This document shows positions 1-8,003 of a DNA stretch of 34,493 nucleotides, piece by piece. The stretch comes from Terriglobia bacterium. Its GTDB lineage: Bacteria > Acidobacteriota > Terriglobia > Bryobacterales > Bryobacteraceae. Each line of letters begins with the position of its first letter. The stretch's first letter is position 1. Made by a program: the position numbers and the translations under genes. The notes below the pieces were generated by a model. It made no database searches, was not told where the DNA came from, and saw only the letters and a list, made by a program, of their open reading frames with translations. The stretch spans positions 1 through 34,493 of the forward strand of contig PSRJ01000078.1 in assembly GCA_003175985.1 (NCBI GenBank), given 5' to 3'.

Positions 1-1418
1 CCGCCATATTCCAGCACCAGGCTGGCCACGTCGGCCGCAATGCTCTGAAACCTGGCGACTCCTTCCTCGGTCTTGAGATTGATCACCGGGCGAACGTGCA
101 GGCAGCCCACCGACGCGTGCGCATACACGCCCGCGGTCGTCTGGTGCCGCTGGATAATCCCGAGAAAGCGCCCGATGAACTCGCTCAGCTTTTCCGGCGC
201 GACCGCAGTATCCTCGACAAAGGAAATGGACTTCGCATCCTCCTTCATCGCCGTCGAAAGGCCTAAGGCCGATTCGCGCAGGCTCCAGACGCGCGCCTGC
301 TTCACGGAGTCGGTTTCGGCATGGAAGTGATAGCCGAAGCCCCGCGAGCGCAGATCCTGCTCGAGCGCTGCCAGACGCGGCGGCAGATCTTCCTTGCGAT
401 CGGCGTAGAATTCGATGCACAACGTGGACGCGGGATCGCCCGCAATGAACTGATTACGAATGTTGTCCAGGGCGGCGTTCTGGCGCGTGTGATCGAGGAT
501 CCGTTTGTCCATGACCTCGACCGCGGAAGGATTGTGCTGGAGGATCACTGGTGTCGCCGCGAGCGATTCCAGCAAATCATCAAAGCAGATTACCATCGCG
601 GCTTTAGCGTTGGGGAGTGCCACCAGTCGTAACTTGGCTTCCAACACCACGCCCAATGTACCTTCCGAACCGACCATCATTTTGGCCAGGTTCACAGGTT
701 TGGCCGGATCGGTAAACTCATCCAGGTTGTAGCCGCCGACACGCCGCAGGATCTTCGGATAGCGCCGGTCGATCTCCTGCGCGTGTTCACACGCCAGGCG
801 CAGCACGGTCCGGTAGCAGGCGGCCTCCAGGGTATCGCCCGTGGGAATGCGGTCGCGTGGGATGTCGCGGAACTCGGCCACGGTTCCATCGGAGAGCGCC
901 ACCGTCTGCTCCAGCACGTGATCGATGGTCTTGCCCCAAACAACGCTGCGTGCGCCGCACGAATTGTTGGCCATCATGCCGCCGATGGTGGCGCGGCTGG
1001 CAGTCGAGATATCGGGCGCGAAGCGCAGCCCCATCGGCGCCAGTTGGGCATTCAACTCATCGAGAACGATTCCGGGCTCGACGCGCGCCCAGCGCTCGGC
1101 TTCGTTGATCTCCAGGATGCGGTTGTAGTGCTTCGACGTGTCGACCTGAATACCTTCGCCGATGGCCTGCCCGGCTTGCGAAGTCCCCCCGCCCCGCATT
1201 GTGATCGGGCAGCGATGTCGCGCGCAGATCTGGATGATGCGCAGGATATCCTGCCGCGTCTTCGGAATTACCACGCCGCGCGGCAGAATCTGGTAGACGC
1301 TGGCATCGGTGGAGTAGAGCGCGCGGGAAATAGCGTCAAAGCGTACTTCACCCTCGAGCGAACGCGCCAGTTCCTCCTGCAGCGCGTCCGCGGACGTTTC
1401 TACCTGAACAAGATTCAA
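1..1418 (-). CDS. FAD-binding oxidoreductase, GlcD/YdiJ-like (C-terminal part outside window)
   Basis: An open frame of 472 codons runs off base 1, so the C-terminus is missing. Residues 40-260 form a PCMH-type FAD-binding domain: RGGGTS at about 75-80, and GGMMANNSCG at about 146-155 (the usual flavin loop). A FAD-linked oxidase C-domain follows. The last visible part has HASVGCLHVRP and a long helix ending in LVLEYGG, which is the form seen in YdiJ-type proteins where this flavin module is fused to a C-terminal iron-sulfur (CCG) module. The protein would oxidise a 2-hydroxyacid such as D-lactate or D-2-hydroxyglutarate; the substrate cannot be read from the sequence. The only plausible start is TTG at 1418, because a TAA lies six codons upstream; the ribosome site is weak. 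It lies 93 bp downstream of adenylate kinase and may be cotranscribed with it. Confidence 0.88.
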   Translation of the reverse strand, partial: MNLVQVETSADALQEELARSLEGEVRFDAISRALYSTDASVYQILPRGVVIPKTRQDILRIIQICARHRCPITMRGGGTSQAGQAIGEGIQVDTSKHYNRILEINEAERWARVEPGIVLDELNAQLAPMGLRFAPDISTASRATIGGMMANNSCGARSVVWGKTIDHVLEQTVALSDGTVAEFRDIPRDRIPTGDTLEAACYRTVLRLACEHAQEIDRRYPKILRRVGGYNLDEFTDPAKPVNLAKMMVGSEGTLGVVLEAKLRLVALPNAKAAMVICFDDLLESLAATPVILQHNPSAVEVMDKRILDHTRQNAALDNIRNQFIAGDPASTLCIEFYADRKEDLPPRLAALEQDLRSRGFGYHFHAETDSVKQARVWSLRESALGLSTAMKEDAKSISFVEDTAVAPEKLSEFIGRFLGIIQRHQTTAGVYAHASVGCLHVRPVINLKTEEGVARFQSIAADVASLVLEYG

Positions 1419-1511
1419 CCGATGATCACCCGTTTAAAGATATACTTTAGCGCGAACGCCAATTCGAGGTTGCGGACATTGACGAGATCGGTTACCGCGG
1501 CGCTACTCTGG

Positions 1512-2210
1512 TCACGAATAACACTCGCGAGTTCGCGAGGGTGAAGGGTTTACGTCTGGAAGATTGGACCAAATGATGAGCGCGCGCTCGATCTCACGGG
1601 CCACCGCCTCCGGCGGCAAGCTGCCATCGATGCGCTGAACGGCGGAACTACCGTACCAGTCCAACACCGGCCCTGTTAGTTCCTCGTAGGCGCGCAGCCT
1701 CTGCCGAATGACGTCCTCCCGGTCATCAGCGCGTCTGATCAGGCTGGCGCCGTCGGCATCGCATTTGCCTGCCACACGCGGCGGTTGTGAGAGGAGGTTG
1801 TAGATACGCCGGCATTGCGGGCATTGGCGGCGGGCAGTCAACCTTGTGACCAGGTCGCCCGCGGGGGCGTCCAGGTAGAGGACGACAGGAGCGGGCAACC
1901 CCCTTTGCCGGAGTAATGAACCGAGGAATTGAGCCTGCACCACGGTACGAGGGTAGCCATCCAGCAGAAATCCATTAGCGCAGTCGGCGGCGGAAGTCCG
2001 ACTGGCGACTATTCCATTGACCACCTCATCCCCTACCAGACCCCCCTGGGCGAGGATGGAACAGGCTTTTTTGCCGAGTTCCGTGCCGGCGGCGCATTCC
2101 GCGCGAAAGAGTTCTCCCGTAGAGACGGCGGGAACCCGGAAGCGGGCTGCGATTTTTGCGGCTTGCGTGCCTTTGCCACATCCGGGGGGACCGAACAGCA
2201 GAACGATCAA
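1512..2210 (-). CDS. adk: adenylate kinase
   Basis: The enzyme catalyses ATP + AMP = 2 ADP in the cytoplasm. The 232-residue product opens with the P-loop GPPGCGKGT (7-15), then has the NMP-binding STGELFR and FLLDGYPRT (81-89), and the arginine-rich core RRADDREDVIRQRL (159-172). The lid carries a zinc site of the Cys3-Asp type (C130, C133, C150, D153). The start was placed at TTG 2210 because it gives the family-typical MIVLLFGPPG opening and has a GAGG box 6 nt upstream. An in-frame GTG at 2222 is the alternative. The gene lies about 50 bp behind hpnI on the same strand. A short C-terminal tail of about 20 residues after the last helix is not typical. Confidence 0.92.
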   Translation of the reverse strand: MIVLLFGPPGCGKGTQAAKIAARFRVPAVSTGELFRAECAAGTELGKKACSILAQGGLVGDEVVNGIVASRTSAADCANGFLLDGYPRTVVQAQFLGSLLRQRGLPAPVVLYLDAPAGDLVTRLTARRQCPQCRRIYNLLSQPPRVAGKCDADGASLIRRADDREDVIRQRLRAYEELTGPVLDWYGSSAVQRIDGSLPPEAVAREIERALIIWSNLPDVNPSPSRTRECYS

Positions 2211-2262
2211 AACGGACCTCACTATCCTTTTTAGGCTAACTGCCCGCATCGGCCGCGTCAAG

Positions 2263-3357
2263 TCAGCGTATACGGCCATCTGTGGAGAGGTGCAGTTTCC
2301 GGCCGCGCCAGTGTACGGTGGAGCCCACACAGCCGCCCAGCCAGACGGCCAGGCCGAACAAGTCCCGCAGCGGCATGAGCCAGAACCAACGCGTGACCAG
2401 GCGATCCCGGAGGATGCGTGCTCCAACCCACCAGCCGGCAGTCAGGCGCAACGTGAGTGCCGCAGCGCCGGCCGGCCACTGCCGCCCGGCAAAAGCTATC
2501 AGGGCCCACACAGTTGCATTAGTGATTAGCGAGCCGTAGTAACCCGCACGGCGCGACACACGGATCGTGCGCGACCAACGTAACTGGTGACGCCAGGCAT
2601 CGGCCCACGAGGTGCCGCCGAAACTGGTTTCGACCACGGCGGAGGCTAACTCCACCCCGTGACCGGCCGCCGCCACACGCTGGCCCAGTTGATAGTCGTC
2701 GGCCAGATAGGCTGCGATGGGTTCGAAGCCGCCGATCTCGTGCAACGTTTCCGCCCGGATCGCCATGGTCGCCCCCAACGCGAAGCCTACTACCCCGAGG
2801 AGGCGGGCGACCAGCACGCCGGGCACAAACTCAGTGGCGATTCCCAATGCTTCCGCGCACGCCGGCCACGATTCTGCGTGCGCGCGGTAGAGGCATGTCA
2901 CCAAGCCCACGCGCCGGTCCTCGAGTGCCGACACGATTGCGCGGAAGTAGCCCGGTTCCACGAAAATGTCGTCGTCGTTGATCACCAGAATCGGGTAGCG
3001 GGCAAGACGCGCCAGTTCCGCAAGAACGGATGCCTTGGGATTGGGTGCGTTCGTTTCCACTGTGATGACACGAACAGGCAACCGCGGGAACTCGCGGCGC
3101 AAGCGTTCGATATCTTCGAGCGCGGGATCGAGCGGGTTGGTAATGCCGAACAGAATCTCGAATTCCGGGTAGTCCTGGACCGCGTGCGAACGGAGAGCAG
3201 CGTAGAGCCGCTCATCGCTCCCATACATCGGCTTCAGCAGCGAAAGGGGCGGCGTTGCGGCGGGAACGGCAGCTTGCTTTCGCCAACGCAGGGCGGCGGC
3301 GCAGGCTAGCAGGTAGTAGGCGGCTGCGGCGAGGGCAGGCGCCGCAGCCCAAGTCAC
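2263..3357 (-). CDS. hpnI: hopanoid-associated glycosyltransferase HpnI (GT21-like)
   Basis: A 364-residue inner-membrane glycosyltransferase of the ceramide-glucosyltransferase-like type. Work on HpnI in Burkholderia assigns it transfer of N-acetylglucosamine to bacteriohopanetetrol. An N-terminal membrane helix (about 4-24) precedes the catalytic domain with KPMYG, NDDDI (about 127-131), ADDYQLG (about 219-225) and HQLRW (about 257-261). These match the D1, D2, D3, (Q/R)XXRW scheme except for His in the first position of the last motif. Two to three C-terminal membrane helices follow. The GTG start at 3357 was chosen because it overlaps the upstream gene's TGA as GTGA; a longer reading from 3405 would overlap by 52 bp and add an arginine-rich unlikely leader. 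The context with hpnJ strongly supports the hopanoid role. Confidence 0.85.
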   Translation of the reverse strand: MTWAAAPALAAAAYYLLACAAALRWRKQAAVPAATPPLSLLKPMYGSDERLYAALRSHAVQDYPEFEILFGITNPLDPALEDIERLRREFPRLPVRVITVETNAPNPKASVLAELARLARYPILVINDDDIFVEPGYFRAIVSALEDRRVGLVTCLYRAHAESWPACAEALGIATEFVPGVLVARLLGVVGFALGATMAIRAETLHEIGGFEPIAAYLADDYQLGQRVAAAGHGVELASAVVETSFGGTSWADAWRHQLRWSRTIRVSRRAGYYGSLITNATVWALIAFAGRQWPAGAAALTLRLTAGWWVGARILRDRLVTRWFWLMPLRDLFGLAVWLGGCVGSTVHWRGRKLHLSTDGRIR

Positions 3358-3716
3358 AGGGAAACCAAGGCGACGCCGCCGATGACCAGCGAGGCGCCGG
3401 CCCATCGCACCCAGCTCACTCTCTCGTGCAGCACATACTTCGCCAGCACTGTCTCCAGCGCGTATGTTACGGCAGTCACTGGCACGGCGAAACTCAATTC
3501 CGCTACGGTCAGCAATCCCAGGTAAGCGAAGAATGACACCGCCATCGCCGCCACGGACCCGAGGACGAGCCAGTTGCGCGCCAGGAGCGCGGCCACGCGG
3601 CCCAGGGCGCCCGGCCGGAAGTCACGAATCTCGCCATGCTGCCGCATGCCCTTGGCCTGTAGCACTTCGCCCACTGTAGTGGCGGCCACGATGACACCGA
3701 CGAGCAGCCACTTCAC
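3354..3716 (-). CDS. small four-helix DMT/EamA transporter subunit (second of pair)
   Basis: A 120-residue, very hydrophobic protein with four predicted membrane helices (about 2-20, 44-64, 70-92, 100-119). Its size and fold type match the small multidrug resistance and ArnE/ArnF end of the drug/metabolite transporter superfamily. The LSFAVPVTAVTYALETVLAKYVLHERVSW-type helix 3-4 region (about 73-101) is the usual EamA signature. The start ATG overlaps the stop of the preceding paralogue as ATGA, and its stop overlaps the GTG of hpnI. Such coupling suggests roughly equal amounts of the two subunits. The substrate is not determined by sequence; the operon suggests a hopanoid glycolipid or its sugar donor. 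It could instead be an unrelated efflux pump that merely shares the operon. Confidence 0.82.
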   Translation of the reverse strand: MKWLLVGVIVAATTVGEVLQAKGMRQHGEIRDFRPGALGRVAALLARNWLVLGSVAAMAVSFFAYLGLLTVAELSFAVPVTAVTYALETVLAKYVLHERVSWVRWAGASLVIGGVALVSL

Positions 3717-4141
3717 GGGCGCCCTCCGGCGGCTGCCCCGGCCTTGGGCCTTGCGTATGTCTGCGGCGCAGTGGCGCTACTGACCAACGCTACTCCCGCC
3801 ATGATCAACGCGATACCGGCCCAGCGGCGTGCAGTGATCTGTTCGTGCAGCAGCAACCTGCCGGCAACAGCCACTAACACATAGCCAATCGAGGTGACCG
3901 GCAGTACGTAGCTGAGATCGGCCCAACTGAGCAGCGCCATCCGCGAGGCGAGCCACAGGATCAACAGAAGCACGCCTAAGGTCACCGCCGGCCGGAAGAG
4001 CACCGTGATGTAATCGGATGCCGTGCCCAGTTCTGCCGGCATGCCGCGCTTTAAAAAGAAATTGCCACAGACGTTACTGGCGATGACGACGCTGGCACAG
4101 CTCCAGGTCTTCAGACGGAGACGCGCGGACTCGGTGTTCAT
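3713..4141 (-). CDS. small four-helix DMT/EamA transporter subunit (first of pair)
   Basis: A 142-residue membrane protein with four predicted helices (about 12-30, 46-66, 74-96, 104-122) and an Ala/Gly/Pro-rich cytoplasmic tail. It is a distant paralogue of the next gene: LSYVLPVTSIGYVLVAVAGR lines up with the corresponding helix there, and HEQITARRWAGIALIMAGVAL with HERVSWVRWAGASLVIGGVAL in pattern. ATG 4141 was chosen because it lies 7 bp after the hpnJ stop; a longer reading would run deep into hpnJ. The pair layout (two different half-size proteins, coupled by ATGA) is that of ArnE/ArnF, a heterodimeric lipid-linked-sugar flippase. The transported molecule is inferred only from position between hpnJ and hpnI. 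Confidence 0.82.
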   Translation of the reverse strand: MNTESARLRLKTWSCASVVIASNVCGNFFLKRGMPAELGTASDYITVLFRPAVTLGVLLLILWLASRMALLSWADLSYVLPVTSIGYVLVAVAGRLLLHEQITARRWAGIALIMAGVALVSSATAPQTYARPKAGAAAGGRP

Positions 4142-4148
4142 TCGGAAA

Positions 4149-5624
4149 CTAGTCGCCTGATCCCGCTGCCAGCGGGGCCGATTGCTGCGCGGTATCCTTA
4201 TTGGCCGCCACGAACTTCTTCCGCTTGGATCGCAACGCCATATATTCGCGAGCTTCCTTATATAACCGCTTCCGCTCTTGGCTGTCGAATATCGCCTTGC
4301 GTACGATCCGCCAGGCAACTCTCGGCCGGAAGAAGTACTCGCCGTAGAAACGTTCCACCCATTCGACGAGGTCCGCATGGGTGAGGCCGGGATAGGAGAA
4401 GTTGGGAAGCTGGTGGCCGGATTCGTCCGACATCGACCCGCCGATGGTGATCAGGCCTTTGGTGTTGAGGTAGTTGTACAGCTCCGTGCCGGGGTAGGGA
4501 GCCGCGATGGAAACTTGAATCGTCTCCGTGTCCAGGCGTTTGGCGAACTCGATCGTTTTGCGGATCGTCTGCGGCGACTCACCCGGCAGCCCGATGATGA
4601 AGTCGCCGTGAATCACCAGTCCCAACTTATGGCAGTTGGCGGTGAAGCGCTCGGCCATCTCCACCGTGGCGCCCTTCTTGATGTTCTTCAGGATCTGCGG
4701 CTCGCCCGACTCGTAACCCACAATCAGCAGGCGGCAACCGGCCTCCTTCATGGCCTTCAACGTTTCATAATCGGTGGTCACACGGGACGTGCACGACCAG
4801 GTGAAGTTCAGCGGCTTGAGCTTCTTGCACAGCTCGATGGTGCGCTCTTTGCGATAGTTGAAAGTGTCGTCATCGAAGAAGATCTCCTTGATGTTGGGGA
4901 ACTGCTCGAGCGCGTAGCGCACCTCGCTCGCAACATCGTCGATGGAGCGGAGCCGCCAGCGGTGGCCGGAGTGAGTCTGCGGCCAGAGGCAGAACGTACA
5001 CATGGCGGGGCACCCGCGCGTCGTGTAAAAGGAAATGTACGGGTTCAGCAGAAACGGCACGTTATAGCGCGTGATATCGAGATCGCGCTTGTAAACCTTG
5101 GTAACCCACGGAAGCTCGTCGAGGTTCTCGATAGCTGGGCCTTCCGGGTTATGTACAAAGCTGCCATTTTTGCGGAAGCTGACCCCTGGAAGCTCTTCGA
5201 GCGGCCGGCCTTGCGCGTAACCGGCAATCTGATGGTCAAACTCGCGGCGCACGATGAAATCGATAGCCTTCCCGTCGCGAAGCGACTTCTCGGGCTCGAC
5301 GGTGACGGGCGGACCCACGAAGGCCACCTTCAGCTTTGGGTTGGAATCCTTCATCATCTCCGCCATCTTTAGATCGACGGAGAAGCCCGGCGTCGACGTG
5401 TAAAGCACCAGCAGCTCGAAGTCGCGCGCCATGGTCACGGTCTGCTCGATGGAGAGCTTGTGCGGCGGGGCATCGACAACTTTGCTGTCGGGCAGCATGC
5501 CGGCCGGATAGCAGAGCCATACCGGATACCAATACGATTCGATCTCGCGCGAAGCGGGCCAGCGGGAGCCGGCGCCGCCGTCGAAGCCTTCAAATGACGG
5601 AGGGTTCAGAAATAGCGTTCGCAT
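4149..5624 (-). CDS. hpnJ: hopanoid biosynthesis radical SAM protein HpnJ
   Basis: A 491-residue B12-binding-type radical SAM enzyme. The family acts late in hopanoid tail synthesis, converting the glucosamine head of bacteriohopanetetrol-glucosamine to the cyclitol ether. The opening MRTLFLNPPSFEGFDGGAGS and the following WYPVWL and VDAPPH segments are close to what I recall of the HpnJ family. The [4Fe-4S] ligands are C205, C209 and C212 in RGCPAMCTFC. FFDDDTF (about 255-261), VGYESG, GDFIIGLPGE and the C-terminal FYxxYFFRPR follow in family order. The ribosome site GGAGA sits 6 nt before ATG. The gene lies 32 bp after the lipoprotein-sorting gene and 7 bp before the first DMT gene, so it heads a tight hopanoid operon. 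Confidence 0.93.
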   Translation of the reverse strand: MRTLFLNPPSFEGFDGGAGSRWPASREIESYWYPVWLCYPAGMLPDSKVVDAPPHKLSIEQTVTMARDFELLVLYTSTPGFSVDLKMAEMMKDSNPKLKVAFVGPPVTVEPEKSLRDGKAIDFIVRREFDHQIAGYAQGRPLEELPGVSFRKNGSFVHNPEGPAIENLDELPWVTKVYKRDLDITRYNVPFLLNPYISFYTTRGCPAMCTFCLWPQTHSGHRWRLRSIDDVASEVRYALEQFPNIKEIFFDDDTFNYRKERTIELCKKLKPLNFTWSCTSRVTTDYETLKAMKEAGCRLLIVGYESGEPQILKNIKKGATVEMAERFTANCHKLGLVIHGDFIIGLPGESPQTIRKTIEFAKRLDTETIQVSIAAPYPGTELYNYLNTKGLITIGGSMSDESGHQLPNFSYPGLTHADLVEWVERFYGEYFFRPRVAWRIVRKAIFDSQERKRLYKEAREYMALRSKRKKFVAANKDTAQQSAPLAAGSGD

Positions 5625-5656
5625 GTAGTCTCTCCGGCTTAGTGGGGCGCCACGGC

Positions 5657-6373
5657 TTACTGGCCATCATCATCCAGCGATTGCACGAACGGCGGCGGCG
5701 TGTCCACGGAGAAGTTGCTGTAATCGACTTCGAGTTGCGCCTGGCCCCACAGGCGAGTCTCAGTGACAGTCTCCAATTGAGTAGGGATAGAGATGCCGTC
5801 GCGGATTGCATACTTGCGAAGGAAGGAGACACGCTTAATGAGGATGGAGGGATTCTTTACGAGGGAACCCGCCTCCTTCACTTCCAGGTAGGTGTCCGAG
5901 TCGATCCAGATCTCACCCTTGAACATGCCGTCGTCCCTCTTCTTGGGTGTCAGCGAGAACACATGGGCCGGGCGCCCGTCCAGTTGCTCGTCGCGTTTGT
6001 ATTTGAAGTTGTAGTTATTGGGTGTGACGGCCATGCTGTGGGATTTGTTCGTTTGCGCTTCGATCTCGCCGGCAAGGTAACGCGCAATCACCTGCTTTTT
6101 CACCGTATCGTCACCTTCGAAGGTGGGCCGCTCATAAATGATGCGCCCGACCGCGGAGATGCGGCGGAGCGCATGCAGGCGGCCGTGCTTCTTCAGTTTA
6201 GGGAGGGAGGCGCGGATCTCAACCTCCATTGAGGAGCCTTCGAACGCCTGAGCCTGACCGCGAGTGGCAGAAACGAATCGCTCGACGATCGATTCCGGCG
6301 GTAAGGACGAAGCCGCGTTAGCGGAGAGACCGGACAAGAACAAGATATAGAACCAGAGCACAGTTATCTTCAA
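5657..6373 (-). CDS. exported outer-membrane lipoprotein-sorting (LolA/RseB-like) protein
   Basis: The 238-residue product has a signal peptide (KITVLWFYILFLSGLSANA, cut near residue 21). The rest is beta-rich with no membrane helices. Alternating-strand segments such as VIARYLAGEIEAQ, VFSLTPKKRDDGMFKGEIWID and YLEVKEAGSLVK resemble the half-barrel of LolA/LolB/RseB-type lipid-binding proteins, often annotated 'outer membrane lipoprotein-sorting protein'. A role in carrying an acylated or terpenoid lipid across the periplasm is inference. The start is TTG at 6373 with a GGGGA box 7 nt before; no ATG gives a complete signal peptide. It is the first gene of the hpnJ operon and follows a candidate promoter at 6412-6440. 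Confidence 0.68.
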   Translation of the reverse strand: MKITVLWFYILFLSGLSANAASSLPPESIVERFVSATRGQAQAFEGSSMEVEIRASLPKLKKHGRLHALRRISAVGRIIYERPTFEGDDTVKKQVIARYLAGEIEAQTNKSHSMAVTPNNYNFKYKRDEQLDGRPAHVFSLTPKKRDDGMFKGEIWIDSDTYLEVKEAGSLVKNPSILIKRVSFLRKYAIRDGISIPTQLETVTETRLWGQAQLEVDYSNFSVDTPPPFVQSLDDDGQ

Positions 6374-6411
6374 TAACGATCCCCAGAACCAGATTGGATT
6401 CGAACTGCTTC

Positions 6412-6440
6412 AGTGTACCAGGAACTTCCCCTTGAATCAA
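6412..6440 (-). promoter_or_regulatory. candidate sigma70 promoter for the lipoprotein-sorting/hpnJ operon
   Basis: Reading the minus strand, TTGATT (6440-6435) is followed by a 17-bp spacer and TACACT (6417-6412). Each box matches four of six consensus bases and the spacing is ideal. The expected start point is near 6405, giving a leader of about 32 nt to the TTG start. It would let the hopanoid operon be expressed separately from the PspA module just upstream. Confidence 0.4.
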
Positions 6441-6479
6441 TCAGATCAGGGGGTTACCGGGGATGCGCGGGCAGGGGTG

Positions 6480-8003
6480 TCACCTCCGGCGGCCTCCGAA
6501 TCGCCGGCCCCCTCCTCCACTGGGCAGCCGGTGGGGAGCCGGGCTGGGGGCAGGATGAAAGCCATGCGAGGGAGGCGGAGCAACGTGCGGTTCTTCGGGG
6601 CCGCGGTTGCTGCCGAACCGGTGCGGGCTATGGTCCGCTTCCGGATTACGCGCTTGCGGCGATGCAAAGGGAGAATCACGATATCCGCCGCTCTTACTGG
6701 CGTAGGGCGATTCGCGGAAGCCGCCGCCATGGGCGTAGCTGCTTCCGGAGTAGCGATCCTGCGTGGCGGTGCCGTTTGTGCCGTATTTCGGCGCGCCGCG
6801 GCTTTCATCGTTGCCGTAGTATGTCCAGCCGCGATCGCGCGAGGTGCGATAGCCTTCCCAGTCGCCGCGATCGACCGGCCGGTATTGATGGTTGAAGAGC
6901 AGATCGCGCAGCAGAGCGTACTGCCCGTAAAAGACCCAGAAATCGCGGCCGTCACGATGCTCCCAATAACCATACTGATTGGACCCCTGCGAAGGGGGCG
7001 CCACGTAGGCGAACCCTGCCGGTTGGGCGACGCGCTCGGCTTCAGAATCGTACTTGCCGGCAGGCTTGTGCTCAACGGCCATGCCGAGGTCGTTGCGCAT
7101 GGCCTGATAAGTGGCTTCCGAAACGTCGACCCATTTCTCGTCGGAAGTGACTTCTCCGGTTTTCTTGGTATGGACAGTGCGGATCTCCTGATCCCAGGCG
7201 CGGTTTCTTCCTATGCCCCGGACCTCCATGTCGACCAGCACCTTATCCCAGGAATCGTAGAGCTGATCGGTGAGTCCCTGAAGCTCCGCGCCCTTGACGG
7301 GCAGACTGGCGGCGGAAGCCTTCAACTGATCGCCGGTGGTGAAGAAGGCGCCCCAATCCTCGACGGGTTGGCGTTTGGCCGTTTGCCAAAGTCCATCGCT
7401 CTGGCTGACGATGGCGGTCACGGCGGCCAGGCGCGCTTCGAGATCCGTTTTCTTATCCGGCCAATCGGTTTCGGCGCGGCGCACGGCCGCGGTCACAGGG
7501 GCGAGATCGTAGGAGTGGATGGCGCGATAGCTGCGCTCCATCTCTTGCAGCTCTTCGGCCTGGTGGCCTTTCCGTTCGATCCAGCGCGCGGCCTCCTTGC
7601 GAACGGCGGCAGCCTGGTCTGCAGCCGTGCTGCGCAGTGTGCGTTCCTGGGCGAGCAGGGTCTCCGTACGCGTCTGGTCCTGGCGATGCCCTTTCTTTTC
7701 CAGGCTGGACAGTTCGTCCATATCATGGCCGGCGGATTGCAAGGTAGCCGAAGCCTGCTGGAAGCGATCGGGCCACTGGCGCGCGGCAGCGAGGTTGCGG
7801 AACAGCTCCGGCTCGCTCTGCGTTTCGCGGGTCACTTCGGTTTGTGCTGTGCGAAGCTGTGTCTGGGCAGTCGCGAGAGCGGCCCGCTCGCTGTCAATCT
7901 GCGCGCGCACGCTCGCGGGCAGATGGTCAAAGGCGCTAAACAGGACGGCGATGATCAGGGTGGTGAGGACCACCGCCGAAAGACGTAATGCAGATCGGCT
8001 CAT
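6480..8003 (-). CDS. membrane-anchored coiled-coil protein of a PspA-type module, function unknown
   Basis: A 507-residue protein of unrecognised family. One N-terminal membrane helix (about 7-25) precedes a long Gln/Glu/Ala-rich helical region (about 35-240) with coiled-coil character. A folded middle part (about 255-390) contains KWVDVSEATYQAM, GYWEHRDGRDFWVFYGQYALLRDL in pieces, and many aromatic residues. The last 110 residues are low complexity, rich in Gly, Ser, Tyr, His, Pro and Arg, and end in an RG-rich tail. The ATG overlaps the DUF4178 stop as ATGA, tying it to that module. The Tyr/Gly/Ser tail is reminiscent of YgiB/YjfM-type proteins found beside other PspA homologues, but I see no clear homology. 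It probably faces the periplasm. Confidence 0.75.
   Translation of the reverse strand: MSRSALRLSAVVLTTLIIAVLFSAFDHLPASVRAQIDSERAALATAQTQLRTAQTEVTRETQSEPELFRNLAAARQWPDRFQQASATLQSAGHDMDELSSLEKKGHRQDQTRTETLLAQERTLRSTAADQAAAVRKEAARWIERKGHQAEELQEMERSYRAIHSYDLAPVTAAVRRAETDWPDKKTDLEARLAAVTAIVSQSDGLWQTAKRQPVEDWGAFFTTGDQLKASAASLPVKGAELQGLTDQLYDSWDKVLVDMEVRGIGRNRAWDQEIRTVHTKKTGEVTSDEKWVDVSEATYQAMRNDLGMAVEHKPAGKYDSEAERVAQPAGFAYVAPPSQGSNQYGYWEHRDGRDFWVFYGQYALLRDLLFNHQYRPVDRGDWEGYRTSRDRGWTYYGNDESRGAPKYGTNGTATQDRYSGSSYAHGGGFRESPYASKSGGYRDSPFASPQARNPEADHSPHRFGSNRGPEEPHVAPPPSHGFHPAPSPAPHRLPSGGGGRRFGGRRR

Noticed and set aside
1524..1539. CTCGCGA-GT-TCGCGAG inverted repeat as a terminator after adk
   Set aside because: It lies inside the last codons of adk, its loop is only 2 nt and there is no T-run, so a terminator call is not supported.
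783..1544. Plus-strand open frame of 253 codons
   Set aside because: It lies antisense to the FAD oxidase, whose domains are clear on the minus strand; its own product has no recognisable motif and is rich in residues expected from reverse reading.
6432..7988. Plus-strand open frame of 518 codons opposite the coiled-coil protein
   Set aside because: The minus-strand frame overlaps the DUF4178 gene by ATGA and has a start helix, coiled coil and operon spacing. The plus frame looks like the usual high-GC antisense shadow, without ribosome site or family marks.
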